A DNA stretch of 64,000 nt from positions 124,001-188,000 of the forward strand of contig QKPN01000009.1 of assembly GCA_003258405.1 (NCBI GenBank), written 5' to 3'. The stretch is from Rhodobacteraceae bacterium DSL-40. GTDB taxonomy: Bacteria; Pseudomonadota; Alphaproteobacteria; Rhodobacterales; Rhodobacteraceae. Position numbers and translations under genes: made by a program. The notes under the pieces were generated by a model. That model was not told where the DNA came from. It searched no databases and saw only the letters and a program-made list of their open reading frames with translations. The first letter of the stretch is position 1, and each line of letters begins with the position of its first letter. Below, one piece after another: positions 44,285 through 54,340 of the stretch.

Positions 44285-45897
44285 CCCGATGCTCCGGCGC
44301 CAGTTGGCGCGGGGGCAAGGCGGCAACGGAGACAGGCGATGACGGACAGATCGACCCCGAGGAGAAACCTGTGATCACGCGCCAGATCGAAGAGCATCTT
44401 CCGCTTGTGGATATCGACGAGGCCGTGAAGGCGCGGCTCTGCCGTATCGGTGTCATCGACGTCGGCTCGAACTCCGTGCGTCTGGTCGTCTTCGACGGCA
44501 TGGCCAGAAGCCCCGCCTACTTCTACAACGAGAAGGTGCTCTGCGGTCTCGGCGCGGGGTTGAGCGACACGGGGCGCCTGAATCCGGAGGGCCGGACCAA
44601 GGCGCTGGGCGCCCTCCACCGCTTCTCGGCACTCGCCGCCCAGATGAACCTCTCTGGCATGATCGCGGTGGCGACGGCCGCAGTGCGCGATGCCGAGGAC
44701 GGCCCCGCCTTCTGCGATCAGGTGGAGGCCGAGACCGGCCTTCAGCTCCACATCGCGAGCGGCGCCGAAGAGGCGCGGCTCGCGGCCATGGGCGTGCTGC
44801 TCGGCTGGCCTGACGCCGAGGGCCTCGTCTGCGACATGGGCGGCTCCTCGATGGAGCTTGCCGATCTGCGTGGAGGGCGGGTCCATGGCTGCGATACCGC
44901 GCCGCTCGGCCCCCTCAAGCTCAACGACATTCCCGATCCGGAAAAGCGCGAGAAGTTCATCCGCAAGCAGGTGAAGACACTTGTGAAAGCGGTGGATGCC
45001 GATGCGCCGAGCCTTTTCCTCGTCGGGGGATCATGGCGCGCGGTGGCGCGGCTCGACATGCTGCGCTCCGGCTATCCGCTCACGGTGCTCCATGGTTACG
45101 AGCCGCCGATGGAGCAGCTTCTCGAGACACTGGCCTGGATCCCGACCCAGGACATCTCCGAACTTTCCGCACGCACCGGCACCTCCACCGCGCGGCTCTC
45201 GCTCGTGCCTGTGGTTGCTCCGGTACTCGCCGAACTCATCCGCCGCCTCTCGCCCGGCCGCATCGCGATTTCGGCCTACGGTCTGCGCGAAGGGCTGCTC
45301 TATCGCCAGATGCCCGAAGCCATGCGCGAACGCGACCCGCTGCTCGAGGCTGCCCGGCACATGGAGCGTCACAAGGCCCGCGTGCCGGGCTTTGGTGCTG
45401 CGCTCTTCAAGTGGCTGATGCCGCTCAACAGCGACCGCAGCGAAAGCGATCTGCGCCTGATCCGCGCTGCCTGCCTGCTTCATGACGTGCACTGGCGCGC
45501 CCATCCCGACTACCGCGCCGAACATTGCTTTGCCTCGATCACCCGCGCCAATATCGGCGGGATCAATCATGAGGACCGCATCTTTCTCGGCTTTGCGCTG
45601 GTCAATCGTTACAAGGCAAGCGTGCCGGTGGTGATCCTCGAGCGCTACGCGCCGCTCATCCATCCCGACCGTCTTGCCGCCGCGGCCGTGCTGGGCCGCT
45701 CGATGCGGCTGGGCTCGATGCTCTCGGGTGCCGCAACGGAAGTGCTTGAGCATTCCGCGCTCGAGCTCGAGGACGGGATCCTGACGCTCACCCTCCGTGG
45801 GGTGGCCTGCGAATGCGCTGGCGATGCGGTGGAACGGCGCTTCCAGGCGCTCGTGAGCCGGATGGGCCTCAAGGGCAACATCGTCCTCGACCCCTGA
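44281..45897 (+). CDS. ppx: Ppx/GppA-family exopolyphosphatase
   Basis: 538 residues. ASKHA-type phosphate loops GVIDVGSNSVRLVVFDG and LVCDMGGSSMELADL, ATAAVRDAEDG, and a C-terminal HD-like part with LLHDVHWRAHPDYRAEH. It removes terminal phosphates from polyphosphate; a guanosine pentaphosphatase activity is possible. The first ~35 residues are poorly conserved, so a later start (for example GTG at VITRQIEEH) cannot be excluded. Co-transcribed with ppk1. Confidence 0.93.
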   Translation: MTRCSGASWRGGKAATETGDDGQIDPEEKPVITRQIEEHLPLVDIDEAVKARLCRIGVIDVGSNSVRLVVFDGMARSPAYFYNEKVLCGLGAGLSDTGRLNPEGRTKALGALHRFSALAAQMNLSGMIAVATAAVRDAEDGPAFCDQVEAETGLQLHIASGAEEARLAAMGVLLGWPDAEGLVCDMGGSSMELADLRGGRVHGCDTAPLGPLKLNDIPDPEKREKFIRKQVKTLVKAVDADAPSLFLVGGSWRAVARLDMLRSGYPLTVLHGYEPPMEQLLETLAWIPTQDISELSARTGTSTARLSLVPVVAPVLAELIRRLSPGRIAISAYGLREGLLYRQMPEAMRERDPLLEAARHMERHKARVPGFGAALFKWLMPLNSDRSESDLRLIRAACLLHDVHWRAHPDYRAEHCFASITRANIGGINHEDRIFLGFALVNRYKASVPVVILERYAPLIHPDRLAAAAVLGRSMRLGSMLSGAATEVLEHSALELEDGILTLTLRGVACECAGDAVERRFQALVSRMGLKGNIVLDP

Positions 45898-46000
45898 TAT
45901 TCAGGCCGCATTGGGTCCTGCTTGCCGCATGTCAGCCGGCAGGCCGTCCGTGGCATGTGGTGATAAGCGCGGCTGGACGAGCATCCTTTGAAGACGACGA

Positions 46001-46030
46001 AGCGGCCTGCTGCGCAGGCCGCTTTGTATT
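46001..46030 (+). terminator. Rho-independent terminator of ppk1-ppx
   Basis: A perfect 10-bp stem AGCGGCCTGC / GCAGGCCGCT with loop TGC, followed by TTGTATT. It lies about 100 bases after the ppx stop. Confidence 0.8.
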
Positions 46031-46336
46031 CCCCCCCAGACTTGGGCCATTCCCAACTTTCGTTGGCATCGCCGGTCCATGCAGCCGATCTAGTTATATG
46101 GCGCCAGTTTCTCCCCAGTCGCCTTAGTGTCGGCCCGGGCAGTATAGATCAGCTTTATGCGTAGAATGCAATCCTGAATATCTCTTGGCGCATGGCTCCG
46201 TCGCCCGGGAACGCTCCGAATTCCGGCAAAGCAACATCAAGGACTTGTGCCGACTTGTGCATAAAGGCCTTTTCAGTGCCGCCGCTCATGCTCTAGACGG
46301 GCGTGACCGCCGAGACAGCCGGAGTGTTCCGAATCC
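46031..46336. other. Intergenic region between ppx terminator and proS
   Basis: About 300 bases with no supported gene and no tRNA cloverleaf that I can fold. It is less GC-rich than its surroundings. Notable items are CCCCCCC at about 46034, GTTATATGG near 46093, CAGTATAGATCAGC near 46139 and the direct repeat GACTTGTGC at 46242-46250 and 46252-46260 (10-bp period). It may hold the proS promoter, a small RNA, or the remains of a gene. Confidence 0.4.
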
Positions 46337-47677
46337 ATGCGCCTGACCCGCTATTTCCTGCCCGTCCTGAAGGAGAATCCCGCCGAGGCGCAGATCGCTA
46401 GCCACCGGCTGATGCTGCGCGCGGGCATGATCCGCCAGGCCAGCGCCGGGATCTACTCCTGGCTTCCGCTCGGCTTCAAGGTGTTGAGCCGCCTCGAGCA
46501 GATCGTGCATGAGGAACAGCAGCGCGCCGGGCATATCCCGCTGCTGATGCCCACGCTCCAGCCTGCCGATCTCTGGCAGGAAAGCGGCCGCTACAATGCC
46601 TACGGGCCGGAAATGCTCCGGATCCGCGACCGTCACGAACGTGATATGCTCTACGGGCCGACGAACGAGGAAATGATCACCGACATCTTTCGTTCGGCGG
46701 TGTCGAGCTACAAGGAGCTGCCGCTCACGCTCTACCACATCCAGTGGAAGTTCCGCGACGAGGTGCGCCCGCGATTCGGCGTGATGCGTGGCCGTGAGTT
46801 CCTGATGAAGGACGGCTACAACTTCGACCTCACGATGGAAGATGCGCTCCACGCCTACAACCGCCACCTCGTGAGCTACCTTCGCACTTATGAGCGCATG
46901 GGGCTGCAGGCCTTTCCGATGCGTGCCGACACCGGCCCGATCGGTGGCGACTACAGCCATGAGTTCCTGGTGCTCGCGCCGACCGGCGAGAGCGAGGTCT
47001 TCTATGATTCGGATGCGACTGGTCTTCGCTTTGGCGACCGCGACATCGACTTCACCGACCGTGCCGCGCTTCAGCAGGTCTATGACGACTGGACGGCGAT
47101 CTATGCCCGCACCGACGAGACCCATGACGAGGCGGTCTATGCCGAGCGGGTTCCGGAGGAACGCAGGCGGACGGCACGCGCGATCGAGGTCGGCCAGATC
47201 TTCTATTTCGGCACCAAGTATTCCGAGCCGATGAAGGCGCTGGTGGTGAACGAGCAGGGCGAGCGGGTTCCGGTGCACATGGGCTCGCACGGCATCGGCG
47301 TGAGCCGTCTGGTCGGCGCTCTGATCGAAGCCAATCACGACGATCGCGGCATTATCTGGCCCGAAGGCGTCACGCCCTTCCATGTCGGCATTGCCAATCT
47401 CAAGCAGGGCGATGGCGCAGCCGATGCGGCCTGTGATGCGCTCTATGCCGGCCTGAAGGCGCGCGGTCTGGATCCGCTCTACGACGATCGGTCCGAAAGG
47501 GCAGGGGCGAAATTCGCGACGCTCGACCTGATCGGCCTGCCCTGGCGGATCACCGTCGGGCCGCGCGGTCTGGCAAACGGTGTGGTCGAGCTCACCTCCC
47601 GGCGCACCGGCGAGAGCGAGGAGATGTCGCCCGAGGCAGCCATCGACCGCGTGGCGCAGATCTACGCAAAGGTCTGA
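46337..47677 (+). CDS. proS: Prolyl-tRNA synthetase (short, insertion-lacking type)
   Basis: 446 residues. Class II motifs: motif 1 [15 protein letters not shown], motif 2 [21 protein letters not shown], motif 3 [14 protein letters not shown], and [12 protein letters not shown]. At this length it lacks the editing insertion (INS) found in the ~570-residue E. coli enzyme, as is usual in alphaproteobacteria. Consequently Ala-tRNA(Pro) clearing must rely on a free-standing editing protein elsewhere. Confidence 0.97.
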   Translation: MRLTRYFLPVLKENPAEAQIASHRLMLRAGMIRQASAGIYSWLPLGFKVLSRLEQIVHEEQQRAGHIPLLMPTLQPADLWQESGRYNAYGPEMLRIRDRHERDMLYGPTNEEMITDIFRSAVSSYKELPLTLYHIQWKFRDEVRPRFGVMRGREFLMKDGYNFDLTMEDALHAYNRHLVSYLRTYERMGLQAFPMRADTGPIGGDYSHEFLVLAPTGESEVFYDSDATGLRFGDRDIDFTDRAALQQVYDDWTAIYARTDETHDEAVYAERVPEERRRTARAIEVGQIFYFGTKYSEPMKALVVNEQGERVPVHMGSHGIGVSRLVGALIEANHDDRGIIWPEGVTPFHVGIANLKQGDGAADAACDALYAGLKARGLDPLYDDRSERAGAKFATLDLIGLPWRITVGPRGLANGVVELTSRRTGESEEMSPEAAIDRVAQIYAKV

Positions 47678-47857
47678 TGCAGGAGCGACCCGGCTGGCAG
47701 TCCGGCCGGGCCGGCCCCGCACACGATGATGTCACCCGGCCTCCGCGCCGGGGGGCTGGAAACTTGTGGCAATCCCGCAAGCCCGCGCTAGACTGATTCC
47801 CGAAACCATCGAACGACCCGCGCAGGCGGGCACCCAACCGGTGAGGAAAGGAAAGAG

Positions 47858-48391
47858 ATGTCCTTTGTGGAATCCTATCGTGGTCATCTGAAAGCCGACG
47901 ACGAGGGGCAGAAATCCCATTCCCAGTCGCTCGAATCAAATCTGGCGTCCTCCGAAAGCGCGATCACGGTCGCGGCGATCCTTGAGGACAAGGGCCATGT
48001 CGTGTTTTCGGTCGGGCCGTCGGATACGGTCCGCGATGCGGTGCAGGTCCTGCGTACCAACCGGATCGGCGCGGTGCTAGTGCTGGGCGCCGACGGCGGC
48101 CTGCTCGGGATCCTCTCCGAGCGCGACGTGGTGCGTGAACTGGCCGATACCGGAGAGCGGGTGATGACCTCGCCCGTCACCGATCTCATGACCGCAAATC
48201 CCATCACCTGCCATCCGGGCGAGCGGTTGATCGAAATGCTGCGCCGCATGACCGAGGGCCGCTTCCGCCACCTGCCGGTGATGGACAACGACAGGCTCGT
48301 TGGCGTCGTGACCATCGGTGACGTGGTGAAACACCGCCTGCGCGAGCTCGAATATGAAGCGCTCAAGATGAAGCAGATGATCGTCGGCTGA
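47858..48391 (+). CDS. CBS-domain pair protein
   Basis: 177 residues with AGGAAAGGAAAGAG upstream. After a ~35-residue polar N-terminus come two CBS domains, about 37-95 (TVAAILEDKGHVVFSVGP, IGAVLVLGADGGLLGILSERD) and 103-165 (VTDLMTANPITCHPG, RFRHLPVMDNDRLVGVVTIGD). Such pairs bind adenine nucleotides and act as energy sensors. A C-terminal helix (RELEYEALKMKQMIVG) follows. Target protein unknown. Confidence 0.92.
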   Translation: MSFVESYRGHLKADDEGQKSHSQSLESNLASSESAITVAAILEDKGHVVFSVGPSDTVRDAVQVLRTNRIGAVLVLGADGGLLGILSERDVVRELADTGERVMTSPVTDLMTANPITCHPGERLIEMLRRMTEGRFRHLPVMDNDRLVGVVTIGDVVKHRLRELEYEALKMKQMIVG

Positions 48392-48420
48392 TCCCGCCGG
48401 GCGAAGCCGGCCGGCCGGGC

Positions 48421-49212
48421 TCAGCCGAGTCCGGCCACAAAGCTGCGCACCAGCCCAGCCAGGATCTCGGGATTGTCGATGCAGGGCAGGTGCCCCGACC
48501 CGGCAATCGTCTCGAGCCGCGCGCCCGGTACGAGAGCTGCAAGCCCCGCCACCACATCGGGCGGGGTTGAACCGTCTTGCTCCCCGACCACGCAGAGCGT
48601 CGGCACGTCGATGCGGCTGGCTGTTTCGGTCAGGTCGGCATCGCGAAGCGCCATGCATGTCCCCGCATAGCCCTCACCGTCTGTCCTGAGCAGCATGTTG
48701 CGGTAGCCTGCATGGGCGGCGGCTTGGGCGGCCTTGAACTCCGGGGTGAACCAGCGCTCGAGGATCGGGTCGGCCAGCTCCGCAATCCGGCCCGAACGCG
48801 CTGCCTCGATCCGGGTGTTCCACATCTCTGTCGTGCCGATCTGGTGCGCGGTATCGCAAAGGATCAGCCCGCGCACGAGATCGGGCCGCATCCCCCAGAG
48901 CGCCTGCGCGACCATGCCGCCGACCGATACGCCGCAGATCACTGCGCGCGTTATCCCGAGGTGATCGAGCAGCCCCGCGAGATCGCGTGCGTGATCGTCC
49001 ATGCTCTGCGGCATCGCTCCGGTATCGGAAAGCCCGTGGCCGCGCTTGTCGTGCAGGAGTAGCGTGAAATCACCCGCAAGCCGCGTGACCACGTCCTCCC
49101 AGATCCGGAAGTCGGTTCCGAGCGAATTGACGAAGACGATCGCGGGAGCCTGGCCGGGCCCTTCGGTCAGCCGGTAATGCAGCGTGAGACCGCCGATCAT
49201 GGCAAAGCTCAT
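48421..49212 (-). CDS. Alpha/beta hydrolase, 3-oxoadipate enol-lactonase (PcaD)-like
   Basis: 263 residues. Nucleophile Ser in ICGVSVGGMVAQAL, oxyanion region FVNSLGTDFRIWEDV, HDKRGHGLS, and C-terminal His in GSGHLPCIDNPE; the Asp is in VVGEQDGSTPP. NSLGTDFRIW and DKRGHGLS resemble PcaD of the beta-ketoadipate pathway. No other pca genes are present, so the substrate may differ. It converges with the CBS gene. Confidence 0.85.
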   Translation of the reverse strand: MSFAMIGGLTLHYRLTEGPGQAPAIVFVNSLGTDFRIWEDVVTRLAGDFTLLLHDKRGHGLSDTGAMPQSMDDHARDLAGLLDHLGITRAVICGVSVGGMVAQALWGMRPDLVRGLILCDTAHQIGTTEMWNTRIEAARSGRIAELADPILERWFTPEFKAAQAAAHAGYRNMLLRTDGEGYAGTCMALRDADLTETASRIDVPTLCVVGEQDGSTPPDVVAGLAALVPGARLETIAGSGHLPCIDNPEILAGLVRSFVAGLG

Positions 49213-49373
49213 GGAGTTCCTCCCCCTGGCAACGCGATCCCGGTCTCCGGGGCCGGGCCCGAGAGTGCGTCATCCGGCGCGCGGCGTCGAGACCTCCCCT
49301 TGCCATCACCGCAAAAGGGTGAAACGACCAGCAGAACCACACCATCTTCCGTTCCGGACCTTGTATCCCCCTC

Positions 49374-50339
49374 GTGCTCGGCGTTTTCTCCACCACTGGC
49401 GTTGTCTTCATGCTGATCGGCCTCGGCTATGCCGCCGTGTTCAAGGGCATGTTCACGCCCGCCGACCTCCGTATCCTCGGCCGCTATATCGTCAATCTCG
49501 CCTTGCCAGCGCTGGTCTTCCGCGCCGTCACTGGCCCCGATCTCGGCGAGATCCTCGAATTCGGCTACCTCTTTCCCTATGCTGTCGGATCGCTCCTGGC
49601 CTTTGGCGCCGCATACGCGCTCGGCCGCGTGGTCCTGCAGCTTCCCTCGCTCACCGCGACCTTCCAGGCCATGGGATCCTCCTGCTCCAACAGCGGCTTC
49701 ATCGGCTATCCGATCATGCTCATGGTGCTGCCCCCTGTCGCACCGGCGGTGGTGGCGCTCAGCATGACCGTCGAAAATCTGGTGATGATCCCGATCGTGC
49801 TTATCCTGGCCGAGCGTGCGCGCGGCGAAGGCGTGCGGGGCTGGGCACTCGCCGCGCGGATCTTCGGCCGTCTGCTCCTGGGCAATCCGATCGTGCTCGC
49901 CCTCATCGTCGGGCTCGTGGTGGCGCTCAGCGGTCTGGAACTGCCCGCGCTCGTCAGCCGGCCGATCGGCCTCATCGCTGACTCGAGCGCGGCCGTCTCG
50001 CTCATCGTGATCGGAGGCACGCTGGTGGGCCTGCCGCTCGGCGCGGTCGATCGCGGTGTGATCTCGGTTGTCGCGGGCAAGCTCATCGGGTTTCCGCTTG
50101 CCGTCGCGTTCGCCTTCCTGGTCTTTGGCGCGGTTGGTCTTGGTCCCGGCAATCCGGATCTGGCCAGAGCGGCCATCCTCAATGCGGCGATGCCTGCGGC
50201 GGGGATCTATCCGATTCTCGCGCAGCGCTATGGCGAGGAGGCGCGCGCCGCGCTCGCCATGCTCGTGATGACGGTGCTCTCATTCTTCACCATGAGCGCA
50301 GTGATGCTCATCCTCGGGCTCGGCGTCCCCGCTGCCTGA
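49374..50339 (+). CDS. AEC-family (auxin-efflux-carrier-like) transporter
   Basis: 321 residues from GTG 49374. Ten predicted helices; NLALPALVFRAVTGPD, SSCSNSGFIGYPIM, IADSSAAVSLIVIGGTLVG and LNAAMPAAGIYPILAQRYG are AEC-family features. Bacterial members carry malonate, malate or other carboxylates. Possible but unproven association with the divergent hydrolase. Confidence 0.9.
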   Translation: MLGVFSTTGVVFMLIGLGYAAVFKGMFTPADLRILGRYIVNLALPALVFRAVTGPDLGEILEFGYLFPYAVGSLLAFGAAYALGRVVLQLPSLTATFQAMGSSCSNSGFIGYPIMLMVLPPVAPAVVALSMTVENLVMIPIVLILAERARGEGVRGWALAARIFGRLLLGNPIVLALIVGLVVALSGLELPALVSRPIGLIADSSAAVSLIVIGGTLVGLPLGAVDRGVISVVAGKLIGFPLAVAFAFLVFGAVGLGPGNPDLARAAILNAAMPAAGIYPILAQRYGEEARAALAMLVMTVLSFFTMSAVMLILGLGVPAA

Positions 50340-50356
50340 GGCGCAGCGCATGCATG

Positions 50357-50650
50357 TTACGGCTCGGGCTGGATCAGCCCGGCCGAGAGAAGCCGCTGGT
50401 TCAGAACGAAGTTCTCGACGCTGAGTTTCACGATGGTGCTGAGCGCGATCGCCATCTGCGGATCGCGCCCGATGCCCTGCATCTCGTAGTCGCGGAACAT
50501 CTCGGCGATCTGCGAGGCCATGATCTCGTAGGCCGCACTCCGGTCGATATCGACGCCCGACCAGTCGATCGGGTCAGCAGTCTCGGCCTCCTTTGCGAAG
50601 GTGGCCAGAAGGCGGTGATCGAGCGGGGTCTGCTCTCTGTCCTGGGTCAT
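50357..50650 (-). CDS. Small conserved-looking hypothetical protein
   Basis: 97 residues from ATG 50650. Acidic N-terminus, then DRSAAYEIMASQIAEMF and VKLSVENFVLNQRLLSAGL, predicted all-helical and soluble. It matches no motif I know. It is encoded just downstream of rbfA on the same strand (about 110 bases), so co-expression with ribosome maturation is possible. Confidence 0.6.
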   Translation of the reverse strand: MTQDREQTPLDHRLLATFAKEAETADPIDWSGVDIDRSAAYEIMASQIAEMFRDYEMQGIGRDPQMAIALSTIVKLSVENFVLNQRLLSAGLIQPEP

Positions 50651-50762
50651 ACCGTCTCCGTTGCCGCGCAACAAGGATGGCGCAACTCTCCCGGAAGACA
50701 AGCTCGACCTTTCGATAAGATCCGAAAAATCCGTGTGGTTTCGCGTTGCCGCCGATGCGCGC

Positions 50763-51176
50763 CTAGTCCTCGTCGAGGTCGCGCTTCACCTCGGGCGAGG
50801 ACAGGATCTCCCGGGTGCGGTCCATCCTGTCGAAGCTCTCGTCGGCAAGGAAGCTCAACTCCGGCGAGAAGCGTAGGTCGATCTGGCGGGTAACGAGCCG
50901 CCGGATCTCGGCGCGGTTCCGGGTGAGCGCCGCAAGCACCGCCTCGGTGTTCACGCCCCCGAGCGGCAGCACGAAGGCGGTCGCATGCCGCAAGTCCGGC
51001 GAGCAGCGCACTTCAGAGACCGTGACCGAGGTATGCGCCAGATCCGCGTCATGCACATCGCCGCGCGAGAGAACGTCGGAAAGCGCCCGACGGATCACTT
51101 CGGCCACGCGAAGCTGCCGCTGCGACGGAGCGCCGCTGCCCTGATGACCGGAGGAATGGGGTCTTGTCTTTGCCAT
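50763..51176 (-). CDS. rbfA: RbfA, 30S ribosome-binding factor
   Basis: 137 residues from ATG 51176. The KH-like fold is recognised from SQRQLRVAEVIRRALSDVL, VTVSEVRCSPDLRHATAFV and IDLRFSPELSFLADESFDR. RbfA binds the 30S subunit during late maturation and cold adaptation. It is divergent from dapB with 59 bases between, which must hold both promoters. Confidence 0.95.
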   Translation of the reverse strand: MAKTRPHSSGHQGSGAPSQRQLRVAEVIRRALSDVLSRGDVHDADLAHTSVTVSEVRCSPDLRHATAFVLPLGGVNTEAVLAALTRNRAEIRRLVTRQIDLRFSPELSFLADESFDRMDRTREILSSPEVKRDLDED

Positions 51177-51235
51177 TCGCCTCACATCCTATCGCGCGCA
51201 GATGAAGTCAAGGGCCAGAGATGGGGAGAATCGGG

Positions 51236-52075
51236 ATGAGTGAACCGGTCGGAATTGCCGTGACGGGAGCCTCGGGCCGGATGGGCCGCATGCTGATCCG
51301 TGCCGTCGAGGAGACACCGGGCGCGAAGATCAGCGGCGTGACGGAGCGGCCCGGGCATGACTGGATCGGCCGCGACCTCGGCGAGGCGCTCGGCGGTGCG
51401 CCGACGGGGGTGACCGTATCCGATGATCCGCTGGAGGTCTTTGCCCGCTCGCAGGCCGTGCTCGACTTCACTGCGCCCGCGGCCACCGTCGCCTATGCCG
51501 AGCTTGCGGCCCAGGCGCGTCTTGTCCATGTGATCGGTACGACCGGTCTCGAGCGGGAGGACCTGGAGAAGATCGCCGCCGCCGCCCGCCATGCCGTCAT
51601 CGTGCGCGCGGGCAATATGAGCCTCGGGGTGAACCTTCTCTCGGTCATCACCCGCCGCGTCGCCGAAGCGCTCGGGTCGGAGTTCGACATCGAGATCGTC
51701 GAGATGCACCACCGCCACAAGGTCGATGCGCCTTCGGGCACCGCCCTCATGCTGGGCGAGGCGGCTGCCGCGGGGCGCCGGATCAACCTTGCCGATCACA
51801 CCGAAAGCGGGCGCGATGGTATCACCGGCCCGCGTGCCGAGGGCGCCATCGGCTTTGCCGCGCTCCGCGGCGGCGATGTGGTCGGCGAGCACGAGGTGAT
51901 CTTCGCCGGGGCGGGCGAGCGCATCGTGCTCAAGCACATCGCCACCGACCGGATGCTCTTTGCCCGCGGCGCGGTGCGCGCTGCGCTTTGGGGGCAGGGA
52001 CAGCCGCCGGGTCAGTTCAACATGCTCGACGTGCTCGGGCTGCGCGATCCCGGAGCGGAGCTTCCCGACCGCTGA
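51236..52075 (+). CDS. dapB: DapB, 4-hydroxy-tetrahydrodipicolinate reductase
   Basis: 279 residues from ATG 51236, with GGGGAGA upstream. NAD(P) motif [26 protein letters not shown], the catalytic [16 protein letters not shown] and [14 protein letters not shown]. The enzyme acts in lysine and diaminopimelate synthesis. Length and motifs are standard. Confidence 0.97.
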   Translation: MSEPVGIAVTGASGRMGRMLIRAVEETPGAKISGVTERPGHDWIGRDLGEALGGAPTGVTVSDDPLEVFARSQAVLDFTAPAATVAYAELAAQARLVHVIGTTGLEREDLEKIAAAARHAVIVRAGNMSLGVNLLSVITRRVAEALGSEFDIEIVEMHHRHKVDAPSGTALMLGEAAAAGRRINLADHTESGRDGITGPRAEGAIGFAALRGGDVVGEHEVIFAGAGERIVLKHIATDRMLFARGAVRAALWGQGQPPGQFNMLDVLGLRDPGAELPDR

Positions 52076-52166
52076 ACGGCGCCGGCGCGCGGGGGTGGAT
52101 TTCGCGCCGCGCTTCGGATAGGTCTTGGGGCCCGGCAATTCCGCCGACCCTTCCGACTCGTGTCCC

Positions 52167-53423
52167 ATGCAAGCCCCATCCCCCGAGAAGGCCGAGCCCG
52201 TCTGGCTCGACCGCCGTTCGCCGCCCGCGCTCCTGACGCTCGTGCTCGTCACCGGGCTGGCTGCGCTCAACATGAACGTCATCCTGCCTTCGCTGCCGAA
52301 GCTCGCGACCCATTTCGGCGCGGATTATGCGCTCGTGCAGCTCACGGTCTCGGGCTATCTGGCGGCGACGGCGGTGCTGCAGCTTCTCATCGGCCCGCTG
52401 TCGGACCGTTTCGGGCGGCGGCCGATCATCCTCATCTCGCTCGCGATCTTTCTCGCCGCAACGCTTGGCTGCCTGTTCGCGCCAAGCTTCGGCGCTTTCC
52501 TCTTCTTCCGGCTGCTGCAGGCGAGCGTGGCCTCGGCCATTGCGCTCAGCCGCGCGGTGGTGCGCGACATGGTTCCGTCCGAACAGGCAGCCAGCATGAT
52601 CGGTTATGTCACGATGGGCATGGCGGTCGCGCCGATGATCGGGCCGATGATTGGCGGTCTTCTCGACGAGTGGTTCGGCTGGCAGTCGGTCTTCTGGATG
52701 ACGCTCGGCTGCGGCGTCGCGGTCTTCGCGCTCGCCTGGGCCGACCTGGGTGAGACCAATCTTGCGCCGAGCACGGATTTCGCCGCCCAGTTCCGCGCGC
52801 TGCCCGAGCTTGCGCGCTCTCGCCGCTTCTGGGGCTATTCCGCGACCGCAGCCTTCGCGTCCGGCGCCTTCTTCGCCTTTCTCGGCGGCGGTCCGTGGGT
52901 CGCGATGCATGTGCTTGGCATGACCTCCGCCGAGCTCGGCCTCTATTTCGGCTTGATCGCGCTCGGCTACATGATCGGCAATTACGGAGCCGCGCGCATC
53001 ACGGTGCAGGTCGGCATGAACCGCATGATGCTGCTCGGCTCGCTCATCGCCGTGCTCTCGATCGCGCTTGCAGCACTTGCCTTCGCCGCCGGGCTTGGTC
53101 ACCCGCTCGGGTTTTTCGGCGCGATGTTCTTCCTTGGCTTTGGCAACGGTCTCGCGCTGCCGAGCGCGAATGCGGGCATGGTCTCCGTTCGCCCCCACTT
53201 GGCGGGCAGCGCCTCGGGCCTTGGTGGGGCGATGATGATCGGTGGCGGAGCGGCGCTCTCGGCCATCGCGGGCGCGCTGCTCGGCCCGGGGACCGGCCCG
53301 TGGCCGCTCCTCATCATCATGGGGCTCTCGGTCTGCGGCTCGGTGCTCTCGAGCCTCGATGTTATCCGCACCGCGCGCCGGCGTGGCGACAACCCGCTCG
53401 GAAGCGTCACGAGGACGTCATGA
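52167..53423 (+). CDS. Bcr/CflA-family MFS drug-resistance exporter
   Basis: 418 residues from ATG 52167. Twelve hydrophobic helices; motif A GPLSDRFGRRPIILISL, ALNMNVILPSLPKLA in helix 1 and VTMGMAVAPMIGPMIGG in helix 5 identify the Bcr/CflA drug:H+ antiporter group. The TGA overlaps the ATG of the EamA gene, so two exporters are produced together. Confidence 0.92.
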   Translation: MQAPSPEKAEPVWLDRRSPPALLTLVLVTGLAALNMNVILPSLPKLATHFGADYALVQLTVSGYLAATAVLQLLIGPLSDRFGRRPIILISLAIFLAATLGCLFAPSFGAFLFFRLLQASVASAIALSRAVVRDMVPSEQAASMIGYVTMGMAVAPMIGPMIGGLLDEWFGWQSVFWMTLGCGVAVFALAWADLGETNLAPSTDFAAQFRALPELARSRRFWGYSATAAFASGAFFAFLGGGPWVAMHVLGMTSAELGLYFGLIALGYMIGNYGAARITVQVGMNRMMLLGSLIAVLSIALAALAFAAGLGHPLGFFGAMFFLGFGNGLALPSANAGMVSVRPHLAGSASGLGGAMMIGGGAALSAIAGALLGPGTGPWPLLIIMGLSVCGSVLSSLDVIRTARRRGDNPLGSVTRTS

Positions 53424-54334
53424 TCCGCCATCTCGCGGGTCTGGCGCCCAACATGCGGGGCGCCCTCTTCATGGTGATCGCCATGGCCGGGTTTTCCTGC
53501 AACGATGCGATGATCAAGCTCCTTGCCCTCGATCTCGACCTCTATCAGGCGATATTCCTGCGCGGGATGGTCGTCACCACCGCCTTTGCCGCCTTGGCTG
53601 CCGCAACCGGCGGACTCCGGCGGCGGATTGGTGCCCGCGATCGCCGCGCGCTCACCGGCCGCACGATCGGCGAGATCCTCGGCGCCTTCTGCTTCCTGAC
53701 CGCGCTCACACAGCTTCCGATGGCCAATGCCACCGCAATCCTGCAGAGCATGCCGCTGGCCATTACGCTTGCGGCGGCCTGGATGCTGAATGAACCCGTT
53801 GGCTGGCGCCGTTATGCCGCCATTGCTGTAGGTTTTTTCGGTGTGCTCGTGATCGTCCGGCCGGGCTCGGAGGGCTTCAATGCCTACGCGCTTCTCGCGC
53901 TTATTGCCGTCGGTCTCTTCTCGCTGCGCGACCTCTCGACGCGGCTGATTTCGCCCGATGTGCCGACCTTCCTCGCCGCCGGCATCACTTCGGCCTTCAC
54001 GACGCTTGCCGCGGGCATCGTCTCGATCTTCACCGGCTGGCACCCGGTGGCGCCAGAACATCTGCTCATACTCGTCATCGGCTCGGCCTGCCTGATGATC
54101 GGCTACAGCTTCTCGATCATCGCGATGCGCACGGGCGATGTCGCGGTGATCTCGCCCTTCCGCTACACCCTGCTGATCTGGGCCATGCTGCTCGGCTGGG
54201 CGGTCTACGGCGACATCCCGGATGTGTGGATGGTTGTCGGCGCTCTGATCGTCGTTGCCTCAGGGATCTACACCTTCAACCGCGAGCGCCGTGCCGCCCG
54301 CAACCTGACGGCACGCACGGCGCAGACGCGGTAG
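53420..54334 (+). CDS. EamA/DMT-family transporter
   Basis: 304 residues from ATG 53420 (TGATG-type overlap with the Bcr/CflA gene). Ten helices; MAGFSCNDAMIKLLALDL in helix 1, PMANATAILQSMPLAITLAA and SIIAMRTGDVAVISPFRYT are typical of this group, often annotated as S-adenosylmethionine/RhaT-like uptake or efflux. Substrate unknown. Confidence 0.92.
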   Translation: MIRHLAGLAPNMRGALFMVIAMAGFSCNDAMIKLLALDLDLYQAIFLRGMVVTTAFAALAAATGGLRRRIGARDRRALTGRTIGEILGAFCFLTALTQLPMANATAILQSMPLAITLAAAWMLNEPVGWRRYAAIAVGFFGVLVIVRPGSEGFNAYALLALIAVGLFSLRDLSTRLISPDVPTFLAAGITSAFTTLAAGIVSIFTGWHPVAPEHLLILVIGSACLMIGYSFSIIAMRTGDVAVISPFRYTLLIWAMLLGWAVYGDIPDVWMVVGALIVVASGIYTFNRERRAARNLTARTAQTR

Positions 54335-54340
54335 ACACGC

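Noticed and set aside
46031-46336. tRNA gene in the ppx-proS gap
   Set aside because: No acceptor stem, T-loop GTTCGA-type sequence or anticodon arm could be placed on either strand.
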